In this document: in pieces, positions 32,780 to 41,572 of the stretch
Layout: every line of letters begins with the position of its first letter
How positions within the stretch are numbered: the stretch's first letter is position 1
Origin: an uncultured Kiritimatiellota bacterium
Lineage (GTDB): Bacteria > Verrucomicrobiota > Kiritimatiellia > RFP12 > UBA1067
Direction: 5' to 3'
Assembly: GCA_934621385.1 (NCBI GenBank)
Contig: CAKTUI010000013.1
Coordinates: 1-57,848 of the forward strand
Length of the DNA stretch: 57,848 bases
Notes under the pieces: generated by a model
Database searches by the model: none
What the model saw: only the letters and a program-made list of their open reading frames with translations
What the model was told of the DNA's origin: nothing
Program-made: the position numbers and the translations under genes

Positions 32780-33973
32780 ATGAACATTCGCCCGTTCGCG
32801 GCCGTTCGGCCTAACGAGAGGGATGCGGCTGCGGTCGCAGCCGTTCCTTATGATGTCGTGTCCACGGCGGAGGCGAAAGCCCTCGTCCAGGGGAATCCGA
32901 AGAGCTTTCTTCATGTTTCTCGGCCGGAGATTGACCTTGCGGATGGCTCGGATGGTTCGTCGCCGGCTGCCTATGCCCAGGCGCGAAAGGCGCTTGATGC
33001 CCTTGTTGCCAATGGAACGCTGGTTCGAGATGCCGTTCCGCGTTTCTATGCCTATCGGCAGACGATGGGGAATCATGCGCAGACGGGAATTGTTGCGACC
33101 TTTGACACGAAGGACTACCTGTCTGGCATCCTGAAGCAGCACGAGAAGACGCGGACGGATAAGGAAGACGATCGGACGCGGCACATTGAGGTTCTCGGCG
33201 CACACACGGGGCCGGCGTTCCTCACTTACCGTGATGATCGTGCGATTGACGAAATCGTCATGATGGCCTGTCGAAATGCGCCTCTCTATGATTTTGTCGC
33301 GGCAGATGGCGTTGGTCATACGGTGTGGGAAATCGCATCGGGTGTCAACTGCATGGCGGACGAGTTGCAGGAGCTTTTCGCCCGGATTCCTGTCGCCTAC
33401 ATCGCCGACGGTCATCATCGTTCGGCGGCGGCGGCAAGGTACGCGAAGGCGCATAATTTCGAAGGTGAGAGCCGCTGGTTTCTGGGGGTTATCTTCCCGG
33501 CAAGCCAGTTGAATGTCCTTCCTTATAATCGTCTCGTGAGGGATTTGAACGGGCTATCCGACTACGAATTCCTGTCCGCCGTTTCGCAAAGCTTCACGAT
33601 TGGCCAAAAGGGCTCTCGGAATTGTCGAATGTACTTCCGTGGACAGTGGACGGATCTTTCGTGGACAATCCCGGCGAATGCGGACGTTGTGTCGGCGCTG
33701 GATGTTTCTTATTTGCAGGATCGCCTCTTGGCGCCGATTCTTGGAATTGCCGATCCGCGTACGGACGCACGCATCTCCTTTATGGGAGGGATTCGTGGCG
33801 ATGCCGCGCTGGCGGCCCAGGTTGATTCGGGCGCGGCGACCGTTGCCTTCGCCATGGAGCCGGTGACGGTCGATGAAATGATGGCCATTGCGGATGCCGG
33901 GGCGATTATGCCGCCGAAGTCCACCTGGTTCGAACCGAAGTTGAGGAGTGGGCTGTTTGTTCATCCCGTATGA
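32780..33973 (+). CDS. DUF1015 family protein
   Basis: A 397-residue cytoplasmic protein of the DUF1015 family. Recognisable features are the N-terminal IRPFAAVRP, VPYDVVST, a KEDDRTRHIE segment and the strongly conserved YIADGHHRSAAA near residue 214. The family is broadly distributed and often lies near serine-biosynthesis genes, but no such neighbour is here and I do not assign a reaction. Confidence 0.9.
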   Translation: MNIRPFAAVRPNERDAAAVAAVPYDVVSTAEAKALVQGNPKSFLHVSRPEIDLADGSDGSSPAAYAQARKALDALVANGTLVRDAVPRFYAYRQTMGNHAQTGIVATFDTKDYLSGILKQHEKTRTDKEDDRTRHIEVLGAHTGPAFLTYRDDRAIDEIVMMACRNAPLYDFVAADGVGHTVWEIASGVNCMADELQELFARIPVAYIADGHHRSAAAARYAKAHNFEGESRWFLGVIFPASQLNVLPYNRLVRDLNGLSDYEFLSAVSQSFTIGQKGSRNCRMYFRGQWTDLSWTIPANADVVSALDVSYLQDRLLAPILGIADPRTDARISFMGGIRGDAALAAQVDSGAATVAFAMEPVTVDEMMAIADAGAIMPPKSTWFEPKLRSGLFVHPV

Positions 33974-34428
33974 AAAGTCCTCGTGAATACATCCACTGGA
34001 TTCGGCGAAAGATCCTGACCGAGAAGGCTACGCCCGAATATATTGCCGGCGGATGGGCGCTTGGGATGTTCGTTGGTTGTGCGGTGCCCTTTGGTGTCCA
34101 GTTGGTCATTTCAGTCCCGCTCTCCTTCTTGATGAAGGTAAGCAAGATTGGCGCGACACTCGGGACGCTGATTACCAACCCCGTGACGATCCTCTTCATC
34201 TATCCGGCCCAGACGTGGGTCGCCTACCGTCTGTTCTTCGGGTGCAAAGGCTACCATTTGCCGGATGAGTGGACATGGGAGGCTGTGAAAGCCCTGTCCG
34301 GTTCTGTGATGTTTAGTTTCTTTCTGGGTGGGCTGATGCTTGCGCTGATTCTTACCCCATTGACCTATTGGGCCGTTAAGCATCTTGTCATTGCCCATCG
34401 GGCACGGGTTCGTGCGCGGCGCAAATGA
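33970..34428 (+). CDS. DUF2062 membrane protein
   Basis: A 152-residue membrane protein with the DUF2062 layout. A basic N-terminus with WIRRKIL is followed by GGWALGMFVGCAVPFGVQL, then ITNPVTILFIYPAQTWVAYRLF, and a final pair of helices with a basic tail. It overlaps both neighbours by four bases. Molecular role unknown. Confidence 0.88.
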   Translation: MKSPREYIHWIRRKILTEKATPEYIAGGWALGMFVGCAVPFGVQLVISVPLSFLMKVSKIGATLGTLITNPVTILFIYPAQTWVAYRLFFGCKGYHLPDEWTWEAVKALSGSVMFSFFLGGLMLALILTPLTYWAVKHLVIAHRARVRARRK

Positions 34429-34826
34429 TTTCTCCCGAGACCATTGCGAAAATCTCCGCCCTGATGGAGGAGGCGGATGTCTATGAGGAGGACTTGGAGG
34501 AGAGTTTTATCCTCGGGAGTGGTCCTGGCGGGCAGAAGACGAACAAGACATCTAATGTCGTAAGGCTTTCGCATGAACCGAGCGGGCTGATGGTCCGTTG
34601 CGGTGAAACGCGGAGTCGCGAGACGAATCGCTGGTTGGCGCGGCGGATGCTGGCGGAACTTATCCTTGAGCGGGAGCACAAGCGCAAGTCGGCGGCGCGG
34701 CAGGCGCGCGAAAAGATTCGGCGGCAAAAGCGTCGCCGTTCGCGTCGGCAGAAGCAGAAGATGTTGGCCGACAAGCGGGCGCACGCCGAGATTAAGGCGA
34801 TGAGACGGCGCGTTGACCCCGAATGA
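34425..34826 (+). CDS. Release-factor-like ribosome rescue protein
   Basis: A 133-residue protein with only the peptidyl-tRNA hydrolysis domain of class I release factors: GSGPGGQKTNKTSNVV with the catalytic GGQ at 35-37. There is no codon-recognition domain. The C-terminus (about 85-125) is a long basic tail (repeated RR/KK), as in ArfB/YaeJ and mitochondrial MTRFR, which insert such tails into stalled ribosomes. It most likely frees stalled peptides. Confidence 0.88.
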   Translation: MISPETIAKISALMEEADVYEEDLEESFILGSGPGGQKTNKTSNVVRLSHEPSGLMVRCGETRSRETNRWLARRMLAELILEREHKRKSAARQAREKIRRQKRRRSRRQKQKMLADKRAHAEIKAMRRRVDPE

Positions 34827-34838
34827 TGGGGGCGATTA

Positions 34839-34847
34839 TGGTATAAT
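34839..34847 (+). promoter_or_regulatory. Extended -10 promoter of purC
   Basis: TGGTATAAT, with predicted start near 34854, 21 nt before the purC ATG. Confidence 0.6.
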
Positions 34848-34874
34848 ATGCTTCTCGATTTACGAAAGGTTGCC

Positions 34875-35774
34875 ATGAAATACGATAAGAATCATGCACT
34901 TCTTGAGTGCGATATTCCAGGTCTGAAACGGAAAAGCGGCAAGGTACGCGATGTCTTTGACCTTGGGGATAAGTTGCTGATGGTCGTAACCGACCGAATC
35001 AGTGCGTTTGACGTCATTCTGCCGTGCGGTGTGCCGGATAAGGGAAAGGTCTTGAACAGGCTTTCCCTTTTCTGGATGAATTTCCTGGGGATGAAGAATC
35101 ACCTCATCACGGCCAATGTCGATGAGTATCCGGCTGAACTGCGTCCCTATGCGGAGGACTTGCGCGGGCGTTCGATGCTGGTTCGCAAGGTGAAGATGGT
35201 TGAGATTGAGTGCATTGCCCGTGGCTATTTGACCGGTTCGGGATGGAAGGAGTACCAGAAGTCCCGCACGGTGAATGGCGAAAAGCTTCGCGATGGCTAT
35301 GAAAATGCCTCGCGTCTTGATGAGGTTCTCTTTACGCCGACGACAAAGGCGGCGATTGGCGACCATGATGAGGCGATAAACTATGCCGAGACGGAAAAAC
35401 TCGTCGGAAGCGATCTCGCGAAGGCCTTGAAGGATGCGACAATTGGCCTGTATACGAAGGCGGCCGACCACGCTCGCAAGCATGGGATTATCATTGCTGA
35501 TACGAAATTTGAGTTTGGCCGTGATGCGGATGGCTCGCTCATCCTTGCAGATGAGGTTCTGACGCCTGACTCGTCGCGCTTTTGGCCCGAGGCCAGCTAT
35601 AAGGTTGGATCGAATCCGCCCTCGCTCGATAAGCAGTTCGTGCGCGATTGGCTTGATTCCGTTCAGTTCAACCACCAGCCGCCGGGCCCGGTCTTGCCTG
35701 ACGATGTCATTGCAAGGACGCGGGAGATTTACATCAAGGCATTCGAGGAGCTTTCGGGCGAGGCGTTTGCCTAA
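34875..35774 (+). CDS. purC: SAICAR synthetase
   Basis: A 299-residue phosphoribosylaminoimidazole-succinocarboxamide synthase of purine synthesis. KRKSGKVRDVFD, TDRISAFDVILP, EIECIARGYLTGSG and IIADTKFEFG with DEVLTPDSSRFW are the ATP- and CAIR-binding segments. The length fits the longer (about 300-residue) bacterial/yeast-type branch. ATG 34875 is chosen for its GAAAGG ribosome site and position after the promoter. Another purine gene, purF, is at 54.5 kb. Confidence 0.95.
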   Translation: MKYDKNHALLECDIPGLKRKSGKVRDVFDLGDKLLMVVTDRISAFDVILPCGVPDKGKVLNRLSLFWMNFLGMKNHLITANVDEYPAELRPYAEDLRGRSMLVRKVKMVEIECIARGYLTGSGWKEYQKSRTVNGEKLRDGYENASRLDEVLFTPTTKAAIGDHDEAINYAETEKLVGSDLAKALKDATIGLYTKAADHARKHGIIIADTKFEFGRDADGSLILADEVLTPDSSRFWPEASYKVGSNPPSLDKQFVRDWLDSVQFNHQPPGPVLPDDVIARTREIYIKAFEELSGEAFA

Positions 35775-35824
35775 GTGTCCGTGGAGTCGTAAACCAATCA
35801 AAGGAAAGATAGAGGTTTGTTGTC

Positions 35825-36145
35825 ATGGGAATGATGGATCAGATTCGTGAGGCGATGAGGATGCGTTCGGAAGCGAAGCGCATTGAGGCCGAGATCAAGA
35901 AGATTACCGCCGAGTATTCGAATGGCGGCATTACGGTCGTGGCAAAGGGCGATATGTCGATTGACAAGATTGTCATCGAGCCGTCCGCCTACGATGAGGT
36001 GAAGGCGGGCAAGCCGGCGCGGTTTGAGACGATGCTCTTCAATGTGGTGAACGGGGCCATCAAGAAGGCGCGTGAGACGACGCAGCGCGAGATGGCCAAA
36101 ATGATGCAGGCCAGCGGCGGAATGGGCGGACTCTTCGGTAAGTGA
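35825..36145 (+). CDS. YbaB/EbfC family nucleoid-associated protein
   Basis: A 106-residue DNA-binding protein of the YbaB/EbfC family. The N-terminal helix (residues 1-28) is rich in Met, Arg and Lys; the central beta segment SNGGITVVAKGDMSIDKIVIEP and the C-terminal helix ending MMQASGGMGGLFGK are typical. YbaB is normally next to recR, as here (21 bp apart), a conserved pairing. Confidence 0.9.
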   Translation: MGMMDQIREAMRMRSEAKRIEAEIKKITAEYSNGGITVVAKGDMSIDKIVIEPSAYDEVKAGKPARFETMLFNVVNGAIKKARETTQREMAKMMQASGGMGGLFGK

Positions 36146-36166
36146 GCCGAGGAGCCGTAATGGGCG

Positions 36167-36763
36167 ATGCTGAAGCCGATTGACGACCTGGAGAAGTGCC
36201 TGGCGCGGTTGCCGGGGTTCGGACGCCGCTCTGCCGCACGGGCGGCGCTTGCGCTCGTTCGTGAGCCAGGTCGGCTTTCGGATCCTCTGGTTGCCGCGTT
36301 GACGGAGGCGCGGAATCATGTGCGGTGTTGCTCACGCTGCGGGGCGTTCACCACGGACGATTGCAATCCGTGTGTGCTGTGTACGGACGCGACGCGGGAA
36401 GGGCAGGTCATTTGCGTGGTTGAGGAACCGGCTGACGTGTTGCCCATTGAGGCTTCAGGCGCGTTTCATGGGCGATACCATGCGCTTGGCGGCAAGTTGT
36501 CCCCGGCGCGGCGAATGGGACCGGAGAAACTCCGTCTTCATGAGCTTGTCGAGCGGGTGCGAACGGAAGGTGTCCGAGAGGTGCTTTTGGCACTGTCAAC
36601 CGATATGGACGGTGATGCCACCGCTGGGTATGTGGCAGAATTGCTGAAGGGGACTGGCGTTTCGATTACTCGGCTGGCGTTTGGACTGCCGGTCGATTCG
36701 GGAATCGCCTATTCCGATCCCCTGACGCTCAGGCGGGCAATCGCAAATCGCGTGGCCCAATGA
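36167..36763 (+). CDS. recR: Recombination mediator RecR
   Basis: A 198-residue RecR, which helps RecFO load RecA. LPGFGRRSAARAAL is the N-terminal HhH; CCSRCGAFTTDDCNPCVLC is the four-Cys zinc site; VVEEPADVLPIE and YHALGGKLSP form the Toprim core; and STDMDGDATAGYVAELL with ITRLAFGLPVDSGIAYSD completes it. Directly downstream of ybaB. Confidence 0.95.
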   Translation: MLKPIDDLEKCLARLPGFGRRSAARAALALVREPGRLSDPLVAALTEARNHVRCCSRCGAFTTDDCNPCVLCTDATREGQVICVVEEPADVLPIEASGAFHGRYHALGGKLSPARRMGPEKLRLHELVERVRTEGVREVLLALSTDMDGDATAGYVAELLKGTGVSITRLAFGLPVDSGIAYSDPLTLRRAIANRVAQ

Positions 36764-36779
36764 TGTGAAAGGGGATACG

Positions 36780-37937
36780 ATGAAGGCGAAGACATTCATT
36801 GACCAGGTGGAAGTTCAGGTTCGGTCAGGACGCGGTGGAGATGGTGCGATGTCCATGCGGCGTGAAGCGCTCGTTGAGTTCGGCGGTCCGGATGGTGGCG
36901 ACGGCGGTCGGGGTGGTGATGTGATTTTCAAGGCTTCGGAGCACATCAATTCTCTTCTCTCCCTCTATTATGAACCGCGTTGCTTTGCGCAGGATGGAGC
37001 CCCTGGCCAAGGTCAGAAGATGTATGGCAAGCGCGGAAAGGACTTGATTGTTCCCGTGCCGTTGGGGACTGAAGTCTACGACGTGGAGACGGATCAGCTC
37101 ATTGCCGACATTACTGAACCGGGGCAGAGCGTGGTTGTGGCGAAAGGTGGGGCCGGTGGGTTCGGCAATGTCCACTTCAAGTCGTCCGTCAATCAGGCAC
37201 CGACGGAACATACGCCCGGTGGCGAGCCAGAGGAAAAGCGTCTGCGCCTTGAACTGAAGACAATTGCCGACGCAGGGCTTCTTGGCTTCCCCAATGCGGG
37301 CAAGAGTTCGCTTCTTTCCGTCCTGTCCGCCGCGACTCCCAAGATTGCGAGTTATCCGTTTACGACACTGAACCCCGTGGTTGGAACAATTATTTACGAC
37401 GACTGGGCGAAAGTTCGTATGGCGGATGTGCCAGGCATCATTGAGGGCGCGGCAAAAGGTGTCGGGCTTGGCTTGGCCTTCCTGAAGCACCTTGAACGTT
37501 CGAAAGTCCTGGTGTACGTCATCGACATGGCGGGGACGGATGCTCGTGAGCCGTGGACGGATTATGAGGTCCTGAAGAAGGAAATCGACGAGTATTCGGC
37601 TGAACTTGCGGAGCGTCCGACACTGGTTGTTGCCAATAAGATGGATGCGGAAGTTTCGAAGGAAAACCTTGAGCGGTTCATCCGTGAGACGGGGGTTCGC
37701 CCCATCGCCGTTTCGTGCGCAACGAGGGACGGCCTCGATGAATTCAAGACGGCTCTTCGCACGATTGTCAATCCGAAGACAAAGTTCCACCATACGCACG
37801 CCGAAGCCCCTGACCTGAAGGATATGCCCGATACGACGGGCGATGAGATTCCTGCCGAGGCCCTCAAGTTCGCGACATTTCTCAAGCTTGAGAAGCCGAA
37901 GGCGAAGAGCCATCCGAGCCGAGGAAACATCCACTGA
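36780..37937 (+). CDS. obgE: Obg GTPase
   Basis: A 385-residue Obg, the ribosome-associated GTPase. The glycine-rich Obg fold (VRSGRGGDGAMSMRR to GGFGNVHFKSSVNQAP, about 1-160) precedes the G domain: GFPNAGKSS (G1), the PFTTL switch (G2), DVPGII (G3) and NKMD (G4). A short C-terminal extension follows. ATG 36780 is preferred over GTG 36765 because AAAGGGG lies just upstream. Confidence 0.95.
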   Translation: MKAKTFIDQVEVQVRSGRGGDGAMSMRREALVEFGGPDGGDGGRGGDVIFKASEHINSLLSLYYEPRCFAQDGAPGQGQKMYGKRGKDLIVPVPLGTEVYDVETDQLIADITEPGQSVVVAKGGAGGFGNVHFKSSVNQAPTEHTPGGEPEEKRLRLELKTIADAGLLGFPNAGKSSLLSVLSAATPKIASYPFTTLNPVVGTIIYDDWAKVRMADVPGIIEGAAKGVGLGLAFLKHLERSKVLVYVIDMAGTDAREPWTDYEVLKKEIDEYSAELAERPTLVVANKMDAEVSKENLERFIRETGVRPIAVSCATRDGLDEFKTALRTIVNPKTKFHHTHAEAPDLKDMPDTTGDEIPAEALKFATFLKLEKPKAKSHPSRGNIH

Positions 37938-37954
37938 TGGGGGAGATTTAAGCG

Positions 37955-38677
37955 ATGGCCAATCTGACGCAATTGCGAATGTTGGAGGATTTGGACGGGT
38001 TTCTGCTCGTCGATAAGCCGGCGGGCATAGCCTTTTCAACCGTGGTAAAGTCCGTCAAGCGCAAGTTCAATCTCGTCAAGGTCGGGCACGGCGGATCTCT
38101 TGATGCGGCTGCGACGGGGTTGCTTGTCCTTCTGATTAATGGGGCAAACCGGTATGTGGGCGATGTCATGGGGGCCGATCGGGCCTATGTCGGGACGCTT
38201 CGCCTTGGCGTCAAGACGAATACGCACGACATTCAGGGTGAAAAAGTTTCCTGCGAGGGAAGTGCCGCGCTTCCCGATGAGGCGGCGCTGCAGGCGGCAC
38301 TTCCGGAGTTCAGGGGGGATGTCTTTCAGACGGAGAGTTCCTTCTGCAGCGTGCGGCGTGAGGGTTCGGCCCTTTATGAGATTGCCAACACGGGGGCGCA
38401 CAAGCCGTTTATGGCGCACGTTTATCGCTTCGATGTGACATCGTTCAATCCGCCAACCGCTGGGTTTGAGATTGTGGCCACGAAGGGCCTTCTTGTGAAG
38501 ACATTGGTCAACGATCTTGGAGATTCACTCGGATGCGGGGCTTGTCTTGAGACTTTGCGCCGTACGAAAGTCGGGCGTTTTGATGTTGCCGATTCAATTG
38601 CGTTTGATCGTCTGCTGGAAACGGACATCAAGGATTTTGCGACATGTGTGAAACCTCTCGCGACGGCCTTGCGGTAG
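37955..38677 (+). CDS. truB: tRNA pseudouridine55 synthase
   Basis: A 240-residue TruB. The start GFLLVDKPAGIAFSTVV is family-typical and GHGGSLDAAATG carries the catalytic Asp50. A Gly replaces the usual Thr of GHTGSLDP, and Ala-Ala replaces Pro-Leu after the Asp. RAYVGTLRLGVKTNTHDIQG and the KTLVNDLGDSLGCGACLETLRRTKVG end are present. The PUA domain is absent, so it is a short form. It overlaps ribF by 34 bp. Confidence 0.92.
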   Translation: MANLTQLRMLEDLDGFLLVDKPAGIAFSTVVKSVKRKFNLVKVGHGGSLDAAATGLLVLLINGANRYVGDVMGADRAYVGTLRLGVKTNTHDIQGEKVSCEGSAALPDEAALQAALPEFRGDVFQTESSFCSVRREGSALYEIANTGAHKPFMAHVYRFDVTSFNPPTAGFEIVATKGLLVKTLVNDLGDSLGCGACLETLRRTKVGRFDVADSIAFDRLLETDIKDFATCVKPLATALR

Positions 38678-39480
38678 GTTTCTTTGATGGTGTGCACCGG
38701 GGGCATCAGGCAATTCTTGCCCGGGCTTCGGCTGTTCTGACCTTTCGGAACCATCCGCTTTCCGTTTTGGCACCCAACCGTGCTCCGCAGCTCATTATGT
38801 CCACCGAGGAGCGACTTGCGGCTATTGCGTCCTGTGGTGTCAAGGATGTACGCGCACTTGAGTTTACATCGGCGCTCGCCGCGCTTTCCCCGGATGATTT
38901 CATCAGGCAGTACGTGCGGGAATGTAAGGTCTATTGTGGTGGGAACTGGAATTTCGGGCGTGGGGGCGTTGGAAATGCCGCGTACCTAAGGGCGCACGGA
39001 ATTGACGCAGAAGTTGTTTCGTATGCGGACTACGAGGGCTTGCCCATTTCGTCGACGCGCATCCGAGCTGCAATTGCAGAGGGACGGATTGAGGCGGTGA
39101 ATGCGATGCTGGGCCATTCCTGGAAGATGCGTGGTACGGTTGTGCGCGGCAAGGGCATGGGGCGACAGATTGGCTTTCCGACAGTCAATGTCCGAATCGG
39201 GGACGGGTTGCAGCGTCCGCCGCATGGTGTATACGAGGTTCGGCTTCTGGGACGGCGGGCAGTTGCCAATTTTGGGCTTGCGCCAACGATGGGGCAAATG
39301 GCCTGGCCCGAGCCAATGCTTGAGGTGCATGTCCTTGAAAAGGTCGAAGGTGAATGGCCGCAGTTGGGTGATTCGGCATCTGTGGAGATGGTTCGGTTCA
39401 TACGCGGCGAAAGAAAATTTGAGAAGATTGAAGATTTGCGAAGACAAATTGCCAAAGATTGTGATACAATATCGCCATGA
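38644..39480 (+). CDS. ribF: Bifunctional riboflavin kinase / FAD synthetase
   Basis: A 278-residue RibF that makes FMN and then FAD. The nucleotidyltransferase half begins with GFFDGVHRGHQAIL, includes TFRNHPLSVL, LPISSTRIR and a short connecting region; the kinase half starts at RGKGMGRQIGFPTVNV and ends with GERKFEKIEDLRRQI. The kinase half looks slightly short. The start overlaps truB, a common gene order. Confidence 0.92.
   Translation: MCETSRDGLAVGFFDGVHRGHQAILARASAVLTFRNHPLSVLAPNRAPQLIMSTEERLAAIASCGVKDVRALEFTSALAALSPDDFIRQYVRECKVYCGGNWNFGRGGVGNAAYLRAHGIDAEVVSYADYEGLPISSTRIRAAIAEGRIEAVNAMLGHSWKMRGTVVRGKGMGRQIGFPTVNVRIGDGLQRPPHGVYEVRLLGRRAVANFGLAPTMGQMAWPEPMLEVHVLEKVEGEWPQLGDSASVEMVRFIRGERKFEKIEDLRRQIAKDCDTISP
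39462..39470 (+). promoter_or_regulatory. Extended -10 promoter with the start codon at +1
   Basis: TGATACAAT ends six bases before the ATG at 39477, which is where transcription would begin. No ribosome site separates them. Confidence 0.45.
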
Positions 39481-40175
39481 AAGAAAATACACTTGTTGGC
39501 ATTGTTCTCGTTGTCATCCTCGTTACCGTCGCGGCGATCTTCGGTTATCGTCGGTATACGGATCGTGTTCGTGCGGAGGCGGACAAGGCGGGTGCGCAGT
39601 GTCTGCGCACGTATTACAAGGAGGCTGGGGATGGTTCGCCCGATGTGGCGGCCTGCGAGGAGCTCCGGCGTGTCCTGGCCGAGATGGAGGAAGTCTCCAA
39701 GAAGTGTAGCCCTGACATGGCGCGCATGCTTTTCGAGCGTCGTCTTGATGGTGCCTTTCTCATTGGCGAGTACGAGAAGGCCGCAAACCTGATTGACGAG
39801 TTGCCTGACTACAGCGAGACGTGGAAGTCGGGCGCGAAGGCGAAGATCCGTGCCCATGCCGCACTGAAGAATGGGGATAAGGCGACAGCTCTTGAGCAGT
39901 TTGGAGTCTTCGTCGAGACCCTTGTCAAGGATGAGAATGCGAAAGGCGAGGCCGATCCTTGCACGGGCATTACATGGACGAAGAACGGTCTTCTTGCCCG
40001 CAATAAGAAGCGTATGTCCGAACTTGCCGCAGACATTGGGAACACGAATCTTTCGGCCTCGCTTCGTGCCGAAGCGAAAGCTCACTATCTGGCGGCGATT
40101 GATGAGGCGGAGAAGAATACCGACCCAGATGCGAAGGCCGAACTTGAGAAGGATGCGGGCGATTTGCTCAAGTAA
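39477..40175 (+). CDS. Membrane-anchored helical-repeat protein, function unknown
   Basis: A 232-residue protein with one N-terminal helix (about 5-24) followed by an all-helical, charged domain of roughly 200 residues arranged in TPR-like pairs (A-E-x-x-KAG, EYEKAANLI, GDKATALEQF). The soluble part probably faces the periplasm. No family name can be given; it resembles scaffold proteins by shape only. The start overlaps the ribF stop (ATGA), and the -10 box upstream predicts a leaderless transcript as an alternative. Confidence 0.72.
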   Translation: MKENTLVGIVLVVILVTVAAIFGYRRYTDRVRAEADKAGAQCLRTYYKEAGDGSPDVAACEELRRVLAEMEEVSKKCSPDMARMLFERRLDGAFLIGEYEKAANLIDELPDYSETWKSGAKAKIRAHAALKNGDKATALEQFGVFVETLVKDENAKGEADPCTGITWTKNGLLARNKKRMSELAADIGNTNLSASLRAEAKAHYLAAIDEAEKNTDPDAKAELEKDAGDLLK

Positions 40176-40195
40176 GCGGAAAGGAACGGTTTGCC

Positions 40196-41572
40196 ATGGG
40201 ATTTTTCAAGGCCTATGACATGCGCGGGACATTCGGGGCCGATTTTGGCCCCGAAACTGTTTATGGCATCGGCCGTGCATTGCCGCGTGTTGTTGGGGGC
40301 GGGCGTTGGTTGATTGGGCGTGACTGCCGCGAAAGTTCGCCAGTTGTCCATGAGGCTCTTCTGCGAGGCTTGATGGACTCGGGTGCTGCCGAGGTGACGG
40401 ATCTCGGGCTCTGTACGACGCCAATGGTCTATTTCTTTACGGAGGAGGATGGTTTTGATGGCTCGGTGATGATTACGGCCTCCCATAATCCGCCAACGGA
40501 CAATGGTCTCAAGGTCTCAAAGCGAACGGCTCTTCCGGTTGGCTATGCGGATGGGCTGAATGAAGTGGAGCGGATTGTCAATGGCGGTGCGGTGGACGGG
40601 CCAGCCCTTGGAAAACCATCCGAAGTCCGCCATTTGGATGGTCTTTCGCGGTATATTGCATGGCAATGGGAGCACGGGCCAGTCTTGACGGAAACTGCGG
40701 ATCTTAAGTACGCGGTGGATTGCTCGAATGGGATGTCTTCCATTCTGGCTCGGCAGCTTTTCCCCGGTGCGGTGATAATCAATGATACGTTGGATGGACG
40801 ATTTCCCTGCCATGCGCCGAATCCGCTGAAGGCTGAGGCAAGGGAGCAAATCACCTCCCTTGTGCGGGAGCGGGGGCTTGATTGCGGCATCATTTTTGAT
40901 GGGGATGCGGATCGCTGTATGTTCGTTGACGAGCGCGGCGAATTTGTTCAGCCCGATTATCTGGTTCCTGTGGTGGCCAAGGCCACCTTGAATGTCATGG
41001 GTTTGGATGTGCTGCGGGAACGTCCGAAAGTCATACACGATGTTCGGACTTCGCGTGGGGCGATTGAGGCGATTCGTGAACTTGGGTGTGAACCTGTTAT
41101 GGTTCCGGTCGGCCATGCGTTTGCCAAGCCGATTTTGCGTCAGATTGACGCAATTTGTGGTGGCGAATTGGCGGGGCATTACTACTTCAAGGAATTCTTC
41201 GGGTGCGATTCGGGCGTACTGGCGGCCTTGCGCATTCTTGGTGAGATTGCGAAGGCGAAATCGAAGGGCGTGTCATTCTCCCAGATGATGGCTTCGATTT
41301 GTGATCGCTATGCCAATTCGGGCGAGGTAAATTTCAAGGTTGGGGATAAGGACGCGGCCATTGAGCGAGTCCTCGCGGCGGCTCGTCGCAACCTGCCGAC
41401 GGAACTTTCGCGCAGTGAGATGGATGGTATTCGCATTGAGTACGCCGAAGGGTGGATCAATGTGCGGAAGTCGAATACGGAGCCGTATCTGAGGCTGATC
41501 GTTGAATGCGACACGCGCGAGAGGCTGGCGGCTTGGGTCAATCTTCTGTCCGAGGCGATTCATGCTGGTTGA
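40196..41572 (+). CDS. Phosphomannomutase/phosphoglucomutase family protein
   Basis: A 458-residue alpha-D-phosphohexomutase (ManB/AlgC-like). The catalytic serine loop TASHNPP has Ser96, the metal loop DGDADR is at 235-240, the sugar-specificity loop GGELAGHYYFKEFF follows, and the phosphate loop is near RKSNTEPYLRL. It interconverts hexose 1- and 6-phosphates for glycan synthesis; the exact sugar cannot be read off. It overlaps the PHP gene by 11 bp. Confidence 0.92.
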   Translation: MGFFKAYDMRGTFGADFGPETVYGIGRALPRVVGGGRWLIGRDCRESSPVVHEALLRGLMDSGAAEVTDLGLCTTPMVYFFTEEDGFDGSVMITASHNPPTDNGLKVSKRTALPVGYADGLNEVERIVNGGAVDGPALGKPSEVRHLDGLSRYIAWQWEHGPVLTETADLKYAVDCSNGMSSILARQLFPGAVIINDTLDGRFPCHAPNPLKAEAREQITSLVRERGLDCGIIFDGDADRCMFVDERGEFVQPDYLVPVVAKATLNVMGLDVLRERPKVIHDVRTSRGAIEAIRELGCEPVMVPVGHAFAKPILRQIDAICGGELAGHYYFKEFFGCDSGVLAALRILGEIAKAKSKGVSFSQMMASICDRYANSGEVNFKVGDKDAAIERVLAAARRNLPTELSRSEMDGIRIEYAEGWINVRKSNTEPYLRLIVECDTRERLAAWVNLLSEAIHAG